This document shows positions 10,982-22,168 of a stretch of DNA of 64,000 nucleotides, piece after piece; position 1 is the first letter of the stretch; each line of letters opens with the position of its first letter. The notes beneath the pieces are model-generated. The model was not told the DNA's origin. It ran no database searches and saw only the letters and a list, made by a program, of their open reading frames with translations. This DNA comes from Prionace glauca (lineage: Eukaryota; Chordata; Chondrichthyes; Carcharhiniformes; Carcharhinidae), in contig CM075724.1 of the NCBI GenBank assembly GCA_037974335.1, forward strand, positions 72,472,850-72,536,849, given 5' to 3'. A program made the position numbers and the translations under genes.

Positions 10982-13412
10982 AGGAGGGGGAATTGCACTT
11001 TTGATTAGGGAAAGCATCACGGCTGTACTGAGAAGGGATATATCTGAAGGTTCGGCCACTGAGTCTATATGGGTAGAACTGAGAAATAATAAGAGGGAAA
11101 TCACTTTGATAGGATCATACTATAGGCTCCCAAATAACCAGTAAGAAATTGAGGAGCAAATGTGTTAGGAGATTACGGATAGCTCCAAGAAAAATAGTCG
11201 TAGATTTTAATTCCCCCAACATTGACTGGGACAGCCATAGTATTAGAGGGTTGGATAGAGAGAAATTTGTTGAGTGTATTCAGGAGAAATTTTTCATTCA
11301 GTATGTGGATGGCCTGACTAGAGACCGGGCAAAACCTGACCTCCTCTTGGGAAATAAGGAAGGCCAGGTGACAGAAGTGTTAGTGAAGGATCACTTTGAG
11401 ACCAGTGACCATAAATCTATTGGTTTTAAGATAGGTATGGACAATGATAGGGTTGTCCAAAAAGTTAATATTCTAAATTGGGACAAAGCCAATTTTGATA
11501 GTATCATGCAGGAACTTTCAAAAGTTAATTGGGTGAGTCTGTGGGAAGGAAAAGGGATGCTGGGTAAGTGGCATGCTTTCAAAAGTGTATTAACCAGGGT
11601 TCAGGGTAAACGCAATCCTCTTAGAGTGAAGGGCAAGGCTAGCAGAAGTCGGTCAAGAAGAAGAAAGAAGCACATGATGTCTTTAGGCAGCTGGGATCAA
11701 GTGAATCTCTTGAAGAGAATAGAGGTATAGGAGTAGACTTAAGAGAGAAATCAGGAGGACAAAAATGGGACATAATTATGTTTTGGCAGATAAGGCAAAG
11801 GAGAATTCAAAATGTTTCTACAAATACATAAAGGGCAAAATAGTAACAAGGGAGAGAGTAGAGCCTCTTAAGCATCAACAAGGTAATCTATGTGTGGATC
11901 CATAAGAGATGGGTGAGATCCTAAATGTATATTTCTCATCCATATTTACTGTTGAGAAAAGCATGGATGTTAGGGAACTTGGGAATATAAATATTAATGC
12001 CTTGAGTAGTGTATATATTACAGGTGCTGCAAATCTTAAAGCTCATCAAGGTAGATAAATCTGTGGGACCTGATGAGGTATATCCCAGGGCGTTGTGGGA
12101 GGCTAGGAAGGAAATTGCGGGTCCACTAGCTGAGATATTTGAGTCATCGATAGTCACGAGTGAAGTGCCTGAAGATTGGAGAGTGTCAAATGTTGTGCCT
12201 TTGTTTAAAAAGGGCTGCAGGGAAAAGCCTCTGGACTATAGGTCAGTGAACCTCACATCTGTGGTGGGTAAGTTATTGGAAGGTATTTTGAGAGATGTGA
12301 TCTACAGGCATTTAGAGATACAAGGACTGATTAGGGACAGTCAGCATGGCATTGCGAGTGTAAAATCATGTCTCACAAATTTGACTGCATTTTTTGAAGG
12401 GGTAACCAAGAAGGTAGATGAGGGCAGTGCAGTTCATGTTTTCTACATTGACTTCATCATGGCCTTTAACAAGGTACCGCATGGTAGGTTGTTGCATAAA
12501 GTTAAATCTCATGGATCCAGAGTGAGGTTTGTAAATGGATACAAAATTGGCTTCTTGACAGAAGCCAGATGGTGGTTATAGCGAGTTGTTTTTCAAACTG
12601 AAAGCCTGTGACCAGCAGTGTGCCTCAGGAATAAGTGCTGGTCCCACTGTTATTTGTGATTAATATTAATGATTTAGATGAGAATATAGAGGGCATGGTT
12701 AGTAATTTTGCAGGTGACACCAAGATTGGTGGCATGGTGGACAATAAGGAAGGTCAATTGCAACGGGATCTTCATCAATTGGGCCAGTGGTCTGATGAAT
12801 GGCAGATGGAGTTTAATTTAGACAAATGCGAGGTAATGCATTTTGCTAGATCGAACCACAGTAGGACTTACTCAGTTAATGGTAGAGCATTGGGGAGAGT
12901 TACAGAACAAAGAAATCTAGGGGTACATGTTCATAGCTCCTTAAAAATGGACACAATGGTGAAGAAAGCATTCAGCATGTTTGGTTTCATTGGTTAGAAC
13001 ATTGAACACAGAGTTGAAATGTCTTGTTAAAGTTGTACAAAACATTGGTAAGGTGACACCTGGAATACTATGTGCAATTCTGGTCACCCTATTATAGAAA
13101 GGATATTATTAAACTAGAAAGAGTGCAGAAAAGATTTATTAGGATGCTACTGGGACTTGATGGATTGAGTTATGAAGGGGAGGCTGAATAGACTGGGACT
13201 TTTTTCTCTGGAGCATAGGAGGCTGAGGGGGTGACCTTATAGAGATCTATAAAATAATGAGGGGCGCAGACAAGGTAGATAGTCAATGTCTTTTCCCAAA
13301 GGTAGGGGAGTCTAAAATTAGAGGACATAGAACATAGAACATTACAGCGCAGAACAGGCCCTTCGGCCCACGATGTTGCGCCGACCAGTTACAAAAACCA
13401 TGACCCACTAGC

Positions 13413-16262
13413 CTATACCAATCCCTTTTCATCCATAAACCTATCCACAGATCTCTTAAACGCCCCCAAACTAAGCGCATTTACAACTGCAGTAGGCAGG
13501 GCATTCCAATCCCTCACCACCCGCTGGGTAAAGAACATACCCCTGACATCCGTCCTGTAGTTACCCCCCCTTAATTTAAAGCCATGCCCCCTTGTGCTAG
13601 CTTTCTCCATCCGAGGAAAAAGGCTATCACTGTCCACCCTATCTAAACCTCTAATCATCTTATATGTTTCAATAAGATCCCCTCTTAGCTGCCTTCTTTC
13701 CAACGAAAACAACCGCAAATCCCTCAGTCTCTCCTCATAGGACCTTCCCACCATACCAGGCAACATCCTAGTAAACCTCCTCTGCACCCTCTCCAAAGCC
13801 TCCACATCCTTCCTGTAATGTGGGGACCAGAACTGCACACAGTACTGCAAGTGTGGCCGCACCAGAGTAGTGTACAGTTGCAACATGACGCTGCGACTCT
13901 TAAATTCAATCCCCCTACCAATAAACACCAAGACACCGTACGCCTTCTTAACAATCTTATCTACTTGATTCCCAACTTTCAGGGATCTATGTACACATAC
14001 ACCTAGATCCCTCTGTTCATCCACACTATTCAAAGTCCTCCCGTTAGCCCTATACTCGACACATCTGTTGCTCCTACCGAAGTGAATTACCTCACACTTC
14101 TCTGCATTAAATTCCATCCGCCACCTCTCAGCCCAGCTCTGCAACCTATCTAAGTCTCCCTGCAGACTATGACACCCTTCCTCACAATGTACCACACCTC
14201 CAACTTTGGTGAAATCAGCAAATTTACTAATCCACCCAACTATACTCTCATCCAGATCATTAATAAAGATTACAAACAGCAGTGGCCCCAAAACAGATCC
14301 CTGAGGCACACCACTCGTAACCGAACTCCATGATGAATATTTACCATCAACCACCACCCTCTGTCTCCTATCTGATAACCAATTTCTGATCCAATTTCCT
14401 AGATTACCCACAATCCCATACATCTGCATTTTCTGCAGAAGCCTTCCATGGTGAACCTTATCGAACGCCTTACTAAAATCCATATATACCACATCAACTG
14501 CCTTGCCCCCATCCACCTCTTTGGTCACCTTATCAAAAAACTCAATAAGGTTAGTAAGGCACGACCTACCAGCTACAAAACCATGCTGACTATTTCTAAT
14601 CAATTCATTACACTCCAAATAACTATAAATCCTATCCCTAATAATTTTTTCTAAAACCTTGCCCACAACAGAAGTAAAACTCACCGGTCTATAATTCCCG
14701 GCAAAGTCTCTGTTCCCCTTCTTAAACAATGGGACAACATTCGCCATCCTCCAATCCTCTGGGACTACACCAGAGACCAATGACGACCTGAAGATCAGAG
14801 CCAGAGGCTCTGCAATCACCTCTCTAGCCTCCCAGAGAATCCTAGGGTAGATCCCATCTGGACCAGGGGACTTATCTATTTTCAACCCCTCAAGAATATC
14901 CAGCACATCCCCCTTATCAACCGTAATACTATCTATTTTACACCCCTGCAACCCAGTGTCCTCATCAGCTATATTCATGTCCCCCTGGGTGAACACCGAA
15001 GAGAAATATTGGTTCAATGCTTCTCCAATCTCCTCCGGTTCCACACACAACTTCCCTCTGCTGTCTGTAACTGGCCCTAATCTTGCCCTGACCAACCTTC
15101 TATTCATGACATACCTATAGAACGCCTTAGGATTCTCCTTAATCCTATCAGCCAAAGTCTTCTCATGTCCTCTTTTAGCCCTTCTTAACTCACTCTTCAA
15201 CTCCCTCCTAGCCAATCTAAAGCTTTCTAGTGCACTACCTGAGCCCTCAAATCTCATCCGAACATAAACCTCCTTTTTCTTTTTAACTATCGACTCAACT
15301 CTTTTAGTGCACCAGGGTTCCCTAGATCTACCAATTCCTCCATGCCTGACAGGGACATACCTATCAAGGACTCGCAGTAGCTGCTCCTTGAAAAAACTCC
15401 ACATATTGGACGTTCCCAGTCCCTGTAATTTCCTAGTCCAATCTATGCTTCCTAATTCACTCCTAATAGCCTCATAATTATCCTTACCCCAGCTAAAACT
15501 ACTGACCCGAGGTTCATGCCTATCCCTTCCCATCACTAAGGTGAACGTAACCGAATTGTGGTCACTACCACCAAAGTGCACACCAACTTCCAAGTCTAGC
15601 ACCTGGTCTGGCTCATTTCCCAGCACCAAATCCAATATAGCCTCACCTCTAGTTGGCCTATCTACATACTGAGTCAAAAAACCTTCCTGCACGCTTTGTA
15701 CAAACATTGACCCCTCTAACGAGCTAGAACCATAGCAATTCCAATCAATATTCGCAAAGTTAAAGTCCCCCATAACAATTACCCTATTACTTTCACTCCT
15801 AGCCAGGATTGTCTCCGCAATCCTTTCCTCATCCTCTCTAGAACTTTTAGGAGGTCTATAAAAGACTCCCAACAGGGTGACCTCTCCTTTCCTATTTCTA
15901 ATCTCCGCCCATACTACCTCAACTGACAAGTCCTCATTAAACTTCCTCTCCGACACTGTGATACAGTCCTTAACTAGCAATGCTACCCCACCCCCCCTTC
16001 TACCTTCTTCTCTACTCCGACTAAAGCATTTGTACCCCGGAACCTGCAACAACCATTCCTGACTCTGCTCTATCCACGTCTCTGAAATGGCCACAACATC
16101 AAAGTCCCAGGTACTGATCCACGCTGCAAGTTCATCCACTTTATTGCGGATACTCCTCGCATTAAAGTACACGCATTTCAAACCCTGCTCCGCCCCACCC
16201 CCACTATGCCGTGCCTTGCATTCCCCATCTATGCCCCCCTCACTTTCACCCCCTCTACTCAC
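13413..16262 (-). CDS. CR1-c ORF2: APE endonuclease-reverse transcriptase, 949 codons, RT active site altered
   Basis: The frame is open from a GTG-aligned codon at 16262 and continues upstream across the end of ORF1. Endonuclease motifs are present: YFNARSIRNKVDEL, ISETWIE, FYRPPK, MGDFNFANIDW and GGSDHNSV. RT motifs are [39 protein letters not shown] and SKFADFTKVGG. The last should read FADD: codon 14213-14211 is TTC (Phe) where the sister copy near 62.0 kb has Asp. The reverse transcriptase should therefore be inactive although no stop or frameshift occurs. The C-terminus [18 protein letters not shown] to DRFMDEKGLV is complete. No AUG precedes the endonuclease, so translation probably depends on ORF1. 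Confidence 0.92.
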   Translation of the reverse strand: MSRGGESEGGIDGECKARHSGGGAEQGLKCVYFNARSIRNKVDELAAWISTWDFDVVAISETWIEQSQEWLLQVPGYKCFSRSREEGRRGGGVALLVKDCITVSERKFNEDLSVEVVWAEIRNRKGEVTLLGVFYRPPKSSREDEERIAETILARSESNRVIVMGDFNFANIDWNCYGSSSLEGSMFVQSVQEGFLTQYVDRPTRGEAILDLVLGNEPDQVLDLEVGVHFGGSDHNSVTFTLVMGRDRHEPRVSSFSWGKDNYEAIRSELGSIDWTRKLQGLGTSNMWSFFKEQLLRVLDRYVPVRHGGIGRSREPWCTKRVESIVKKKKEVYVRMRFEGSGSALESFRLARRELKSELRRAKRGHEKTLADRIKENPKAFYRYVMNRRLVRARLGPVTDSRGKLCVEPEEIGEALNQYFSSVFTQGDMNIADEDTGLQGCKIDSITVDKGDVLDILEGLKIDKSPGPDGIYPRILWEAREVIAEPLALIFRSSLVSGVVPEDWRMANVVPLFKKGNRDFAGNYRPVSFTSVVGKVLEKIIRDRIYSYLECNELIRNSQHGFVAGRSCLTNLIEFFDKVTKEVDGGKAVDVVYMDFSKAFDKVHHGRLLQKMQMYGIVGNLGNWIRNWLSDRRQRVVVDGKYSSWSSVTSGVPQGSVLGPLLFVIFINDLDESIVGWISKFADFTKVGGVVHCEEGCHSLQGDLDRLQSWAERWRMEFNAEKCEVIHFGRSNRCVEYRANGRTLNSVDEQRDLGVCVHRSLKVGNQVDKIVKKAYGVLVFIGRGIEFKSRSVMLQLYTTLVRPHLQYCVQFWSPHYRKDVEALERVQRRFTRMLPGMVGRSYEERLRDLRLFSLERRQLRGDLIETYKMIRGLDRVDSDSLFPRMEKASTRGHGFKLRGGNYRTDVRGMFFTQRVVRDWNALPTAVVNALSLGAFKRSVDRFMDEKGLV

Positions 16263-16282
16263 GATCCCACCCCCCCTCCAAA

Positions 16283-16576
16283 TCAGTTTAAACCTCCCTG
16301 CATAGCTTTTGCAAATTTACCCCCCAGGATATTGATTCCCCTCTGGTTCAGGTGAAGACCATCACTCTTATAGAGGTCCCACCTTCCCCAGAATGAGCCC
16401 CAATTGCTCAAGTACCTGAAACCCTCCCTCCTGCACCATCCCCTCAGCCACGAGTTCAAACTTTCCCTCTCTCTATACTATCCCGTGGCACAGGCAAGAG
16501 TCCGGATACAACTACTCTTCCAGACTTGGCCTTTAGTTTCACCCCAACTCCATAAATCTCTGCACTAATTTATAGG
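16283..16576 (-). pseudogene. CR1-c ORF1, C-terminal esterase-like end
   Basis: The minus strand encodes segments resembling the end of the CR1-d ORF1: ELGVKLK, RVVVSGLLPVPRDS, then DGLHLNQRGIN and GGKFAKAMQGGLN. Small insertions or deletions shift the frame between them. The DGLHLN block, which carries the expected catalytic His of SGNH/GDSL esterases, is preserved here, unlike in the CR1-d copy. It ends GGT TTA AAC TGA at 16294-16283. Confidence 0.7.
16286..16292 (-). promoter_or_regulatory. Candidate -1 frameshift site at the ORF1/ORF2 junction of CR1-c
   Basis: The same T TTA AAC lies in the ORF1 frame, directly before TGA. A seven-guanine run begins eight bases after the stop codon starts. 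ORF2 is again in the -1 frame and lacks an AUG ahead of the endonuclease. Preservation of all these points in a different subfamily supports a functional site. Confidence 0.5.
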
Positions 16577-16885
16577 GTTAGGGGCACGAGAAAAAAAAAC
16601 TACAACTGATAGGTTTAGGGTGAGAGGCGAAAGATACAATAGCGGGACAATTTTTTTTCACACAGTGAGTGTCTGGAACAAGCTGCCAGAGGTAGTAGTG
16701 GAGGCGGGTACAATTTTATCTTTTAAAAAGCATTTAGATAGTTACATGGGTATGATGGGTACACAGGATATGGGCCAAATGCAGCCAATTGGAATTAGTT
16801 TAGGGGCTTAAAAAAGGGCGGCATGGACAAGTTGGGCCGAAGGTCCTGTTTCCATGCTGTAAATCTTTATGACTCTAACTCACAT

Positions 16886-18183
16886 TGAACAATATGACCG
16901 TTTGCATAGTATCATATGCACTCTGCATAATGAAACTTTGAGGAAATCTCCTGCTGGAGAAATACATTTCTTCGGCGAAAGTGTTACGGCAACCAATGTT
17001 AAAAATGAACCCTTCCGAACCTAGGGTAAAGGAAGCCTAGTGCTGAAAACTGATTGGGCGGAGCGCAGGCGGGGACGGGGTGGCTGGAAATGTCGTGCAG
17101 AATGTTCAGCAAATGCAGTCTTCTCGGATTTCAGTCACTTCTTGGAAGGAGGATGGGTTTCGGACTTACCCTGTTTTTTTTTATTTGCACTATTGCGGTT
17201 TATTTGGATGCAATACTCACCCTTGTGCTCACGTCAGCATGTGAAGTTTCCAGTTAATCCAACGTCTATTTAGACAGATGGAAGGCCGAGTGTCCCTAAT
17301 AAATCGGCACTTTAGTGGCCATTCTTATCGAAGCAAAACGTGCTTTAAAAGCTTCTTCCACCTTGATCCGTGCTGCAGCTGTTGAGCACAGCACCCGCCG
17401 TATGAAGGCAGGCACAAACAATCGATTGAAATGAATGATTTCATCATATAACTTCCGTCATTCCCTTTCTTCAGCCAGTAGGGCTGCAGAACTTCGTGGC
17501 TTCTCCCCAAATCCCATCCGGTCCAACACCATCTACCCCACCGCCCGCCGTTGCACTCTGCCATCAGCGACGCACATCATTTTCTTGATATGCCCTCCCT
17601 GCTGCGTTTTATCCCGACTAGATCAGGGCAAATGCTGGTCAACTGATCAATTTTTACCTTGGTAGATTGAAGACATTGCTTCCTCCAGATCCTCACAAAC
17701 AAGCAGTCATTTCATAGACTGTCGCTCTCCTTGATCAAATTGTTCAGCATATTGGCCTGTGCGGCAATTCCAGGCATCACTGTTCTCGGAATCATTTTCC
17801 CGGAATCCGGTCTCACAATACTTTCTTTTCCCTCATTGAATCGCGTAGTTATGTAGCTTTGTCTTGATACAACATGTTTCATTGTTCTTGACAGATATTA
17901 CCTGACCCTCCCTCCCCCACTCCTGCAATATGATGTCATTTTAATATTTTTCCCATTGGTCCCGGTGGAACTTCAGTCAGAGTCACTCAGCTTCCCGAGA
18001 GAGTAAACACGAACTCTGATACAAACATTTCCTTTCATTGCTCGCTTCCCTTCTTTCAAGACGGTCCACGTCTGGATGTAAACCGGTGGGAAAAGGCCTA
18101 AATCAACACCTAAGGTCAGGACAAAATGACAGAATAATAACTGGATTCAAGACTAAATTCAGCGAATTCCTTCGTATAAAAAT
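16886..18183. other. Unassigned interval
   Basis: About 1.3 kb without a recognised repeat or gene. An inverted CCAAT next to GGGCGG (about 17053-17062) and a short hydrophobic reading frame at 17054-17257 are the only points of note. Neither is sufficient to call a promoter or exon. Confidence 0.5.
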
Positions 18184-18256
18184 TGGCGGCGCGGGCTCGT
18201 TGGGCCGAAGGGCCTGTTTCCCGTGCTGGATTGTTCTTTGTTTTTGTTTTTTAATC
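18184..18256 (+). mobile_element. Very short 3' end of a CR1-d
   Basis: GGCGGCGCGGGCTCGTTGGG followed by GGGCCTGTTTCCCGTGCTGG and a TTGTTCTTTG tail matches the last 70 bp of the CR1-d 3' UTR at 57405-57856. It is an extreme 5' truncation. Confidence 0.75.
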
Positions 18257-18502
18257 AATGTGAGTATGCAGGACACGGGAGCATGCTATTGTTACGCATC
18301 AAGGCAAAACAGCTAGAAATGGAACAGTCTAATTTTAAAGTATGGGATAGGCATAAGAAAAATGCAAATGAGATGCAAACATTTCACACTTCTAAGTCTT
18401 CCCACGTGTGCTAGATAGATTTTAACTGTAAATTAAATCCCACGACTAATGAAAAATACATAAATAGATTCAAACTGGTGTTGAATGCATATTACAATAA
18501 TT
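18257..18502. other. Unassigned AT-rich interval
   Basis: No feature recognised. Confidence 0.4.
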
Positions 18503-19660
18503 CATAAGAACATAAGAGCATAAGAAATAGAAGCAGGAGTAGGCCATCCGGCCCTTCAAGCCATTCCGCCATTCAATAAGATCATGGCTGATCTGAAGTG
18601 GATCAGTTCCACTTTCTCTCGTTCTCCCCATAACCCTTAATTCCCTTGTCTATCAGAAATCTATCTACCCGTGACTTAAATATATTCAACGAGGTAGCCT
18701 CCAACACTTCAAGAGGCAGAGAATTCCAGAGATTCACCACCCTTTGAGTGAAGAAGTTCCTCAACTCCATTCTAAACTGCTCCCCTCCCCTTATTTTGAG
18801 GCTGTGCCCTCTAGTTCTGTTTTCCTTTCTAAGTGTAAAGAATCTCTCTACCTCTACCCTCTCTAGCCCTTCATTATCTTGTAAGTCTCTATAAGATCCC
18901 CCCTCAGCCTTCTAAACTCTAATGAGTACAGGCCCAGTCTATTCAATCTCTCCTCATAACCTAACCCTGTCATCTCCCGTATCAGTCTGGCGAAAGTTCT
19001 CTGCACTCCCTCCAAGGCCAATATATCCTTTTGCAAACAAGGGGGCCAAAACTGCACACCGTACTCCAGTTGTGGCCTCACCAGTGTCCTGTACAGTTGC
19101 AGCAAGACCTCCCTACTTTTATATTCTAACCCCCTCGTGATAAAGGCCAACATTCCATTCGCTTTCTTGATCACCTGCTGCATCTGCAGACTGAGTTTTT
19201 GCAATTCGTGCACAAGGACCCCCCAGGTCCCTCTGCACAGTAGCATGCTGCAGCTTTTCACCCTTTAAGTAATAATTCCTCCTACTGTTATTTCTACCAA
19301 AGTGGATAACCTCACATTTGCTAACGCTATACTCCATCTGCCAGGTCCTCACCCACTCACTCAGCCGATCCAGATCTCTCTGCAGATATTCCGCACCCTC
19401 CATGCAATTCGCTTTTCCACTCATCTTTGTGTCATCAGCAAACTTTGTTACCCTATACTCAGCCCCCTCCTCCAGATCATCTATATCTATGGTAGACAGT
19501 TGAGGCCCCAGCACCGATCACTGCAGCACACCACTGGTCACCAACTGCCAACCAGAAAAGCATCCATTGATTCCAACTCTCTGCTTCCTGTTAGGTAACC
19601 AATCCTCTATCCACGCTAACACTTTACCCTCAACTCCATGTACTCTAACCTTCTGCAGCA
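18503..19660 (-). mobile_element. CR1-a LINE fragment, RT to 3' end
   Basis: The tail (CATAAGA)n starts at 18503. The minus strand encodes the C-terminal region (LEYGVQFWPPCLQKDILALE, RTFARLIREMTGLGYEE) and RT pieces (LGPQLSTIDIDDLEEGAEYR, TKFADDTKM). A frame change near 19200 breaks it. It is 5'-truncated at 19660, just upstream of the SGVPQG region. Confidence 0.8.
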
Positions 19661-20370
19661 TAATATTGGTATGTGCAGCATTCGATAATATTGGTCTGCT
19701 TTACCTGTTTAGAATTTAGTTGCTTTTTTTTAAATGCACCCTAAATTTGGAGGCAGCAAACAATTGAAGTTAAAAAATGCGGTGTTAGCTAATAAGGTGC
19801 ATGTTTGAACATTAGTATACACATGCGCTAATTTGCAGATAGATCCTATCTTATTTGGCATTTTAATTTATCGGCATTGGTTACCGCTGATTGTATCCAT
19901 CAGGATTCAGAACTACCCCATTTATGATATCATGGTCCATTGAAAATCGCCTATGACTAATTTTTAAATGTAGCACTCTTGAGCTACAGCCTCATATTTT
20001 CTCAAAATTTTGGCCGCCAATAAATATAAGATCATCCGACATATTGATGCCGAAGTCTCACCTATTTGCTAAATACGTTCTAATCAATTTTTAGATTCAG
20101 ATGTAAAAATCACCTTCAGCTGAACAGCAAATTAGGCCAACAGCCCAAATTGTATCTAATTGCCTCCCCAGTAGAATAAAAGATTGAGCGAGATTTTAAA
20201 TGGGTACGAACTCGCTTATATCCCGTGTTTTTTTTTTCATTTTAGCCCGACGATAGCAGTTTAAATTTCAGGCAAAATACTACCGACACAGGTGAGAATG
20301 TCCTTTAGGATATGATTACAGATAATGCAACCTAACTCTCTGTCCTGCCTCGACACCAGGTTAAAATTCC
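19661..20370. other. Unassigned AT-rich interval
   Basis: About 700 bp with no recognised coding sequence or repeat. Confidence 0.45.
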
Positions 20371-21646
20371 ACTCACTTGACGAAGGAACAGCGTTCCGAA
20401 AGCTTGTGGGTTTATTGTCAAATAAACTTAAGAACATAAATAAGAACATAAGAAATAGGAGCAGGAGTAGGCCATCTAGCCCTTTGAGCCTGCCCCGCCA
20501 TTCAATAAGATCATGGCTGATCTGTCGTGGCTCAGTTCCACATCCCTGCCCTCTCCCCATAACCCTTAATCCCCTCTCATCAAAAACCCATCAACCCGTG
20601 TCTTAAAAATATTTAGCGAGGTAGCCTCCACCACTTCAACGGGCAGAGAATTCCAGAGATTCACGACCCTTTGAGTAAAGAAGTTCTTCCTCAACTCCGT
20701 TCTAAACATGTTATCTTGAGGCTGTGCCCCCTGGTCCTACTGTCCTTCCTGAGCGGGAAGAGTCTCTCCACCTCTATCCTATCCATCCCATTCATCATCT
20801 TATACGTCTCAATGAGATCTCCCCTCATTCTTCTAAACTCTAAGAAGTACAAGCCTAGTTTATTCAGCCTCTCCTCATAGCTCAACCCCCTCAACTCCGG
20901 CATCAGCCTAGTAAAGCTCCTCTGCACTCCCTCCAAGGCCAAAATATCCTTGCATAAGTACGGCGCCCAAAACTGCACACAGTACTCCAGCTGCGGCCTC
21001 ACCAATGCCCCATACAGCTGCAGCAAGACCTCCACACTTTTATATTCAATCCCCCTCGCTATGGAAGCCAGCATTCCATTCGCCTTCCTGACCACCTGCA
21101 AGCTGGGTTTTTGCGACTCATGCACAAGGACCCCATGGTCCCTCTGCACCGTTGCCTGCTGCAGTTTTTCGCCATGTAAGTAATAATCCTTCCTACCACT
21201 ATTCCTACCAAAGTGGACTACCTCGCACTTGCCAACATTAAATTCCATTTGCCAGTTCCTGGCCCATTCGCCCAGCCTATCTAGATCCTTCTGCAGACTC
21301 TCCACACCCTCCGCGCAATTTGCCGTTCCACCAATCTTGGTGTCATCCGCAAATTTCGACAAAATACACTCGGTTCCCTCCTCCAGATCATCTATATAAA
21401 TGGTAAAAAGCTGAGGCCCCAGCACCGACCCCTGGGGCACTCCACTAGTCACCAACCGCCAATCCGAATAACACCCGTTAACCCCCACTCACTGCCTCCT
21501 ATTTGACAACCAATCCTCTATCCACGCTAACACCCTACCCCCAACTCCATGCCCCCTGACCTTCTGCAACTTGTTGGGCTTTAACCTGGTGTTTTGAGAC
21601 TTCTTACCGTGTTTACTCCGGTCCAACGCCGGCACCTCCACATCAT
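20371..21646 (-). mobile_element. Foldback/SINE-like element split by a CR1-a
   Basis: 20371-20429 (ACGAAGGAACAGCGTTCCG, AAAGCTTGTGGGTTTATT) and 21573-21646 (TTGGGCTTTAACCTGGTG, GTCCAACGCCGGCACCTCC) are the two parts of one copy. The AACTT at 20425-20429 is repeated at 21568-21572 around the inserted LINE, fitting a 5-bp target duplication. This copy gives the uninverted order of the family and shows that the copy at 3020-3146 is rearranged. Confidence 0.75.
20430..21567 (-). mobile_element. CR1-a LINE fragment inserted in a foldback element
   Basis: The tail AAGAACATAAATAAGAACAT starts at 20430. On the minus strand 20691-21488 is open over RT motifs ([31 protein letters not shown]) and the C-terminal region, with a short deletion in the 3' coding end. 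It is 5'-truncated at 21567, in the segment before the RT VFLDFQ motif. The flanking AACTT repeats date it after the host element. Confidence 0.85.
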
Positions 21647-21721
21647 GACTCCCACGACCCCACCAGCAATGGATTGGAACACAAGGTTTAGCTGGTAATC
21701 TGGATTAATGGTAAAAACTAT

Positions 21722-22168
21722 CACTGAATTGGTATCACGCTCTCCTCTGAAAGGCACAAGGACCTTGGTTCAAAGCCCAGTCCAGGAGTTGAGTATAAAT
21801 ATCAAGGCTGACCCTCCAGTGAAATACTCCAGGAGTCCTGCACTGCCGGGGGTGCATTTCTTCGGATGAGTCATTCAACCTAGTCTCACTTTGCCGCTAC
21901 GGTGGATGTGAAAGATCCCGTACCATTGTTTTGAAAAAGAGCAAAGGAGTTATCCCGGTGTCCAGACCAATATTTCTCCTCCAATCAACATCGCACCATG
22001 ATCTGATTGTTTTTGCTGTTGCTGTTTTCGGAAGCTTCTGTTCACAAATTGTCTGCTAAATTTTCATAATTACAACAGTGACTACATTTCCAACGTCCTG
22101 TTTGGTTGTAAAGCGCTCTGAGATGTCCACAGTGTGAAACTATCAATGTTTCAATTCTTTATTGTTCA
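21722..22168 (+). mobile_element. tRNA-headed SINE with L2-like tail
   Basis: The head has a B-box-like GGTTCAAAGCC (about 21768-21778) after CTCTCCTCTGAAAGGCACAAG, as in a tRNA-derived promoter. The body includes CTGCACTGCCGGGGGTGC, TTCTTCGGATGAGTCATT, GAAAGATCCCGTACCATTG and ATTACAACAGTGACTACA. It ends TTGGTTGTAAAGCGCTCTGA with a TTTCAATTCTTT-type tail. This order matches a SINE common in sharks and other basal vertebrates as I remember it; no name is claimed. It ends directly against the immunoglobulin-like exon. Confidence 0.7.

Larger units (their letters stand above)
13327..16576 (-). mobile_element. CR1-c LINE with open ORF2 and the end of ORF1
   Basis: The tail ATAGAACATAGAACATTACA starts at about 13327 and ORF2 occupies 13413-16262. 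16283-16576 is the end of an esterase-type ORF1 with small frame changes; it ends in a Gly-Leu-Asn-stop. The copy is 5'-truncated in ORF1 and sits inside an older CR1-e of opposite orientation. Both the slippery-looking T TTA AAC before the ORF1 stop and the -1 frame of ORF2 are kept. Confidence 0.9.
10982..16885 (+). mobile_element. Old CR1-e LINE split by a CR1-c
   Basis: The first part (10982-13326) encodes endonuclease motifs (GGGIALLIRESITAV, NIDWDSHSIRG, TSDHKSIGFKI) and then RT motifs (EVPEDWRVSNVVPLFKKG, VFYIDFIMAFNKVPHGRLL, LVPLLFVININDLDE, SNFAGDTKIGG). Several stops and frame changes separate these. The second part (about 16600-16885) holds the C-terminus (VSVWNKLPEVVVEAGTILSF) and the 3' UTR ending TTGGGCCGAAGGTCCTGTTT. 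The pieces join across the CR1-c insertion at 13327-16576. It is an inactive and comparatively old copy. Confidence 0.85.

Noticed and set aside
17040-17257. Inverted CCAAT plus GGGCGG upstream of a hydrophobic, leader-like reading frame (MGFGLTLFFFICTIAVYL)
   Set aside because: No convincing splice donor and no following exon; a first exon for the Ig-like gene 5 kb downstream cannot be supported.
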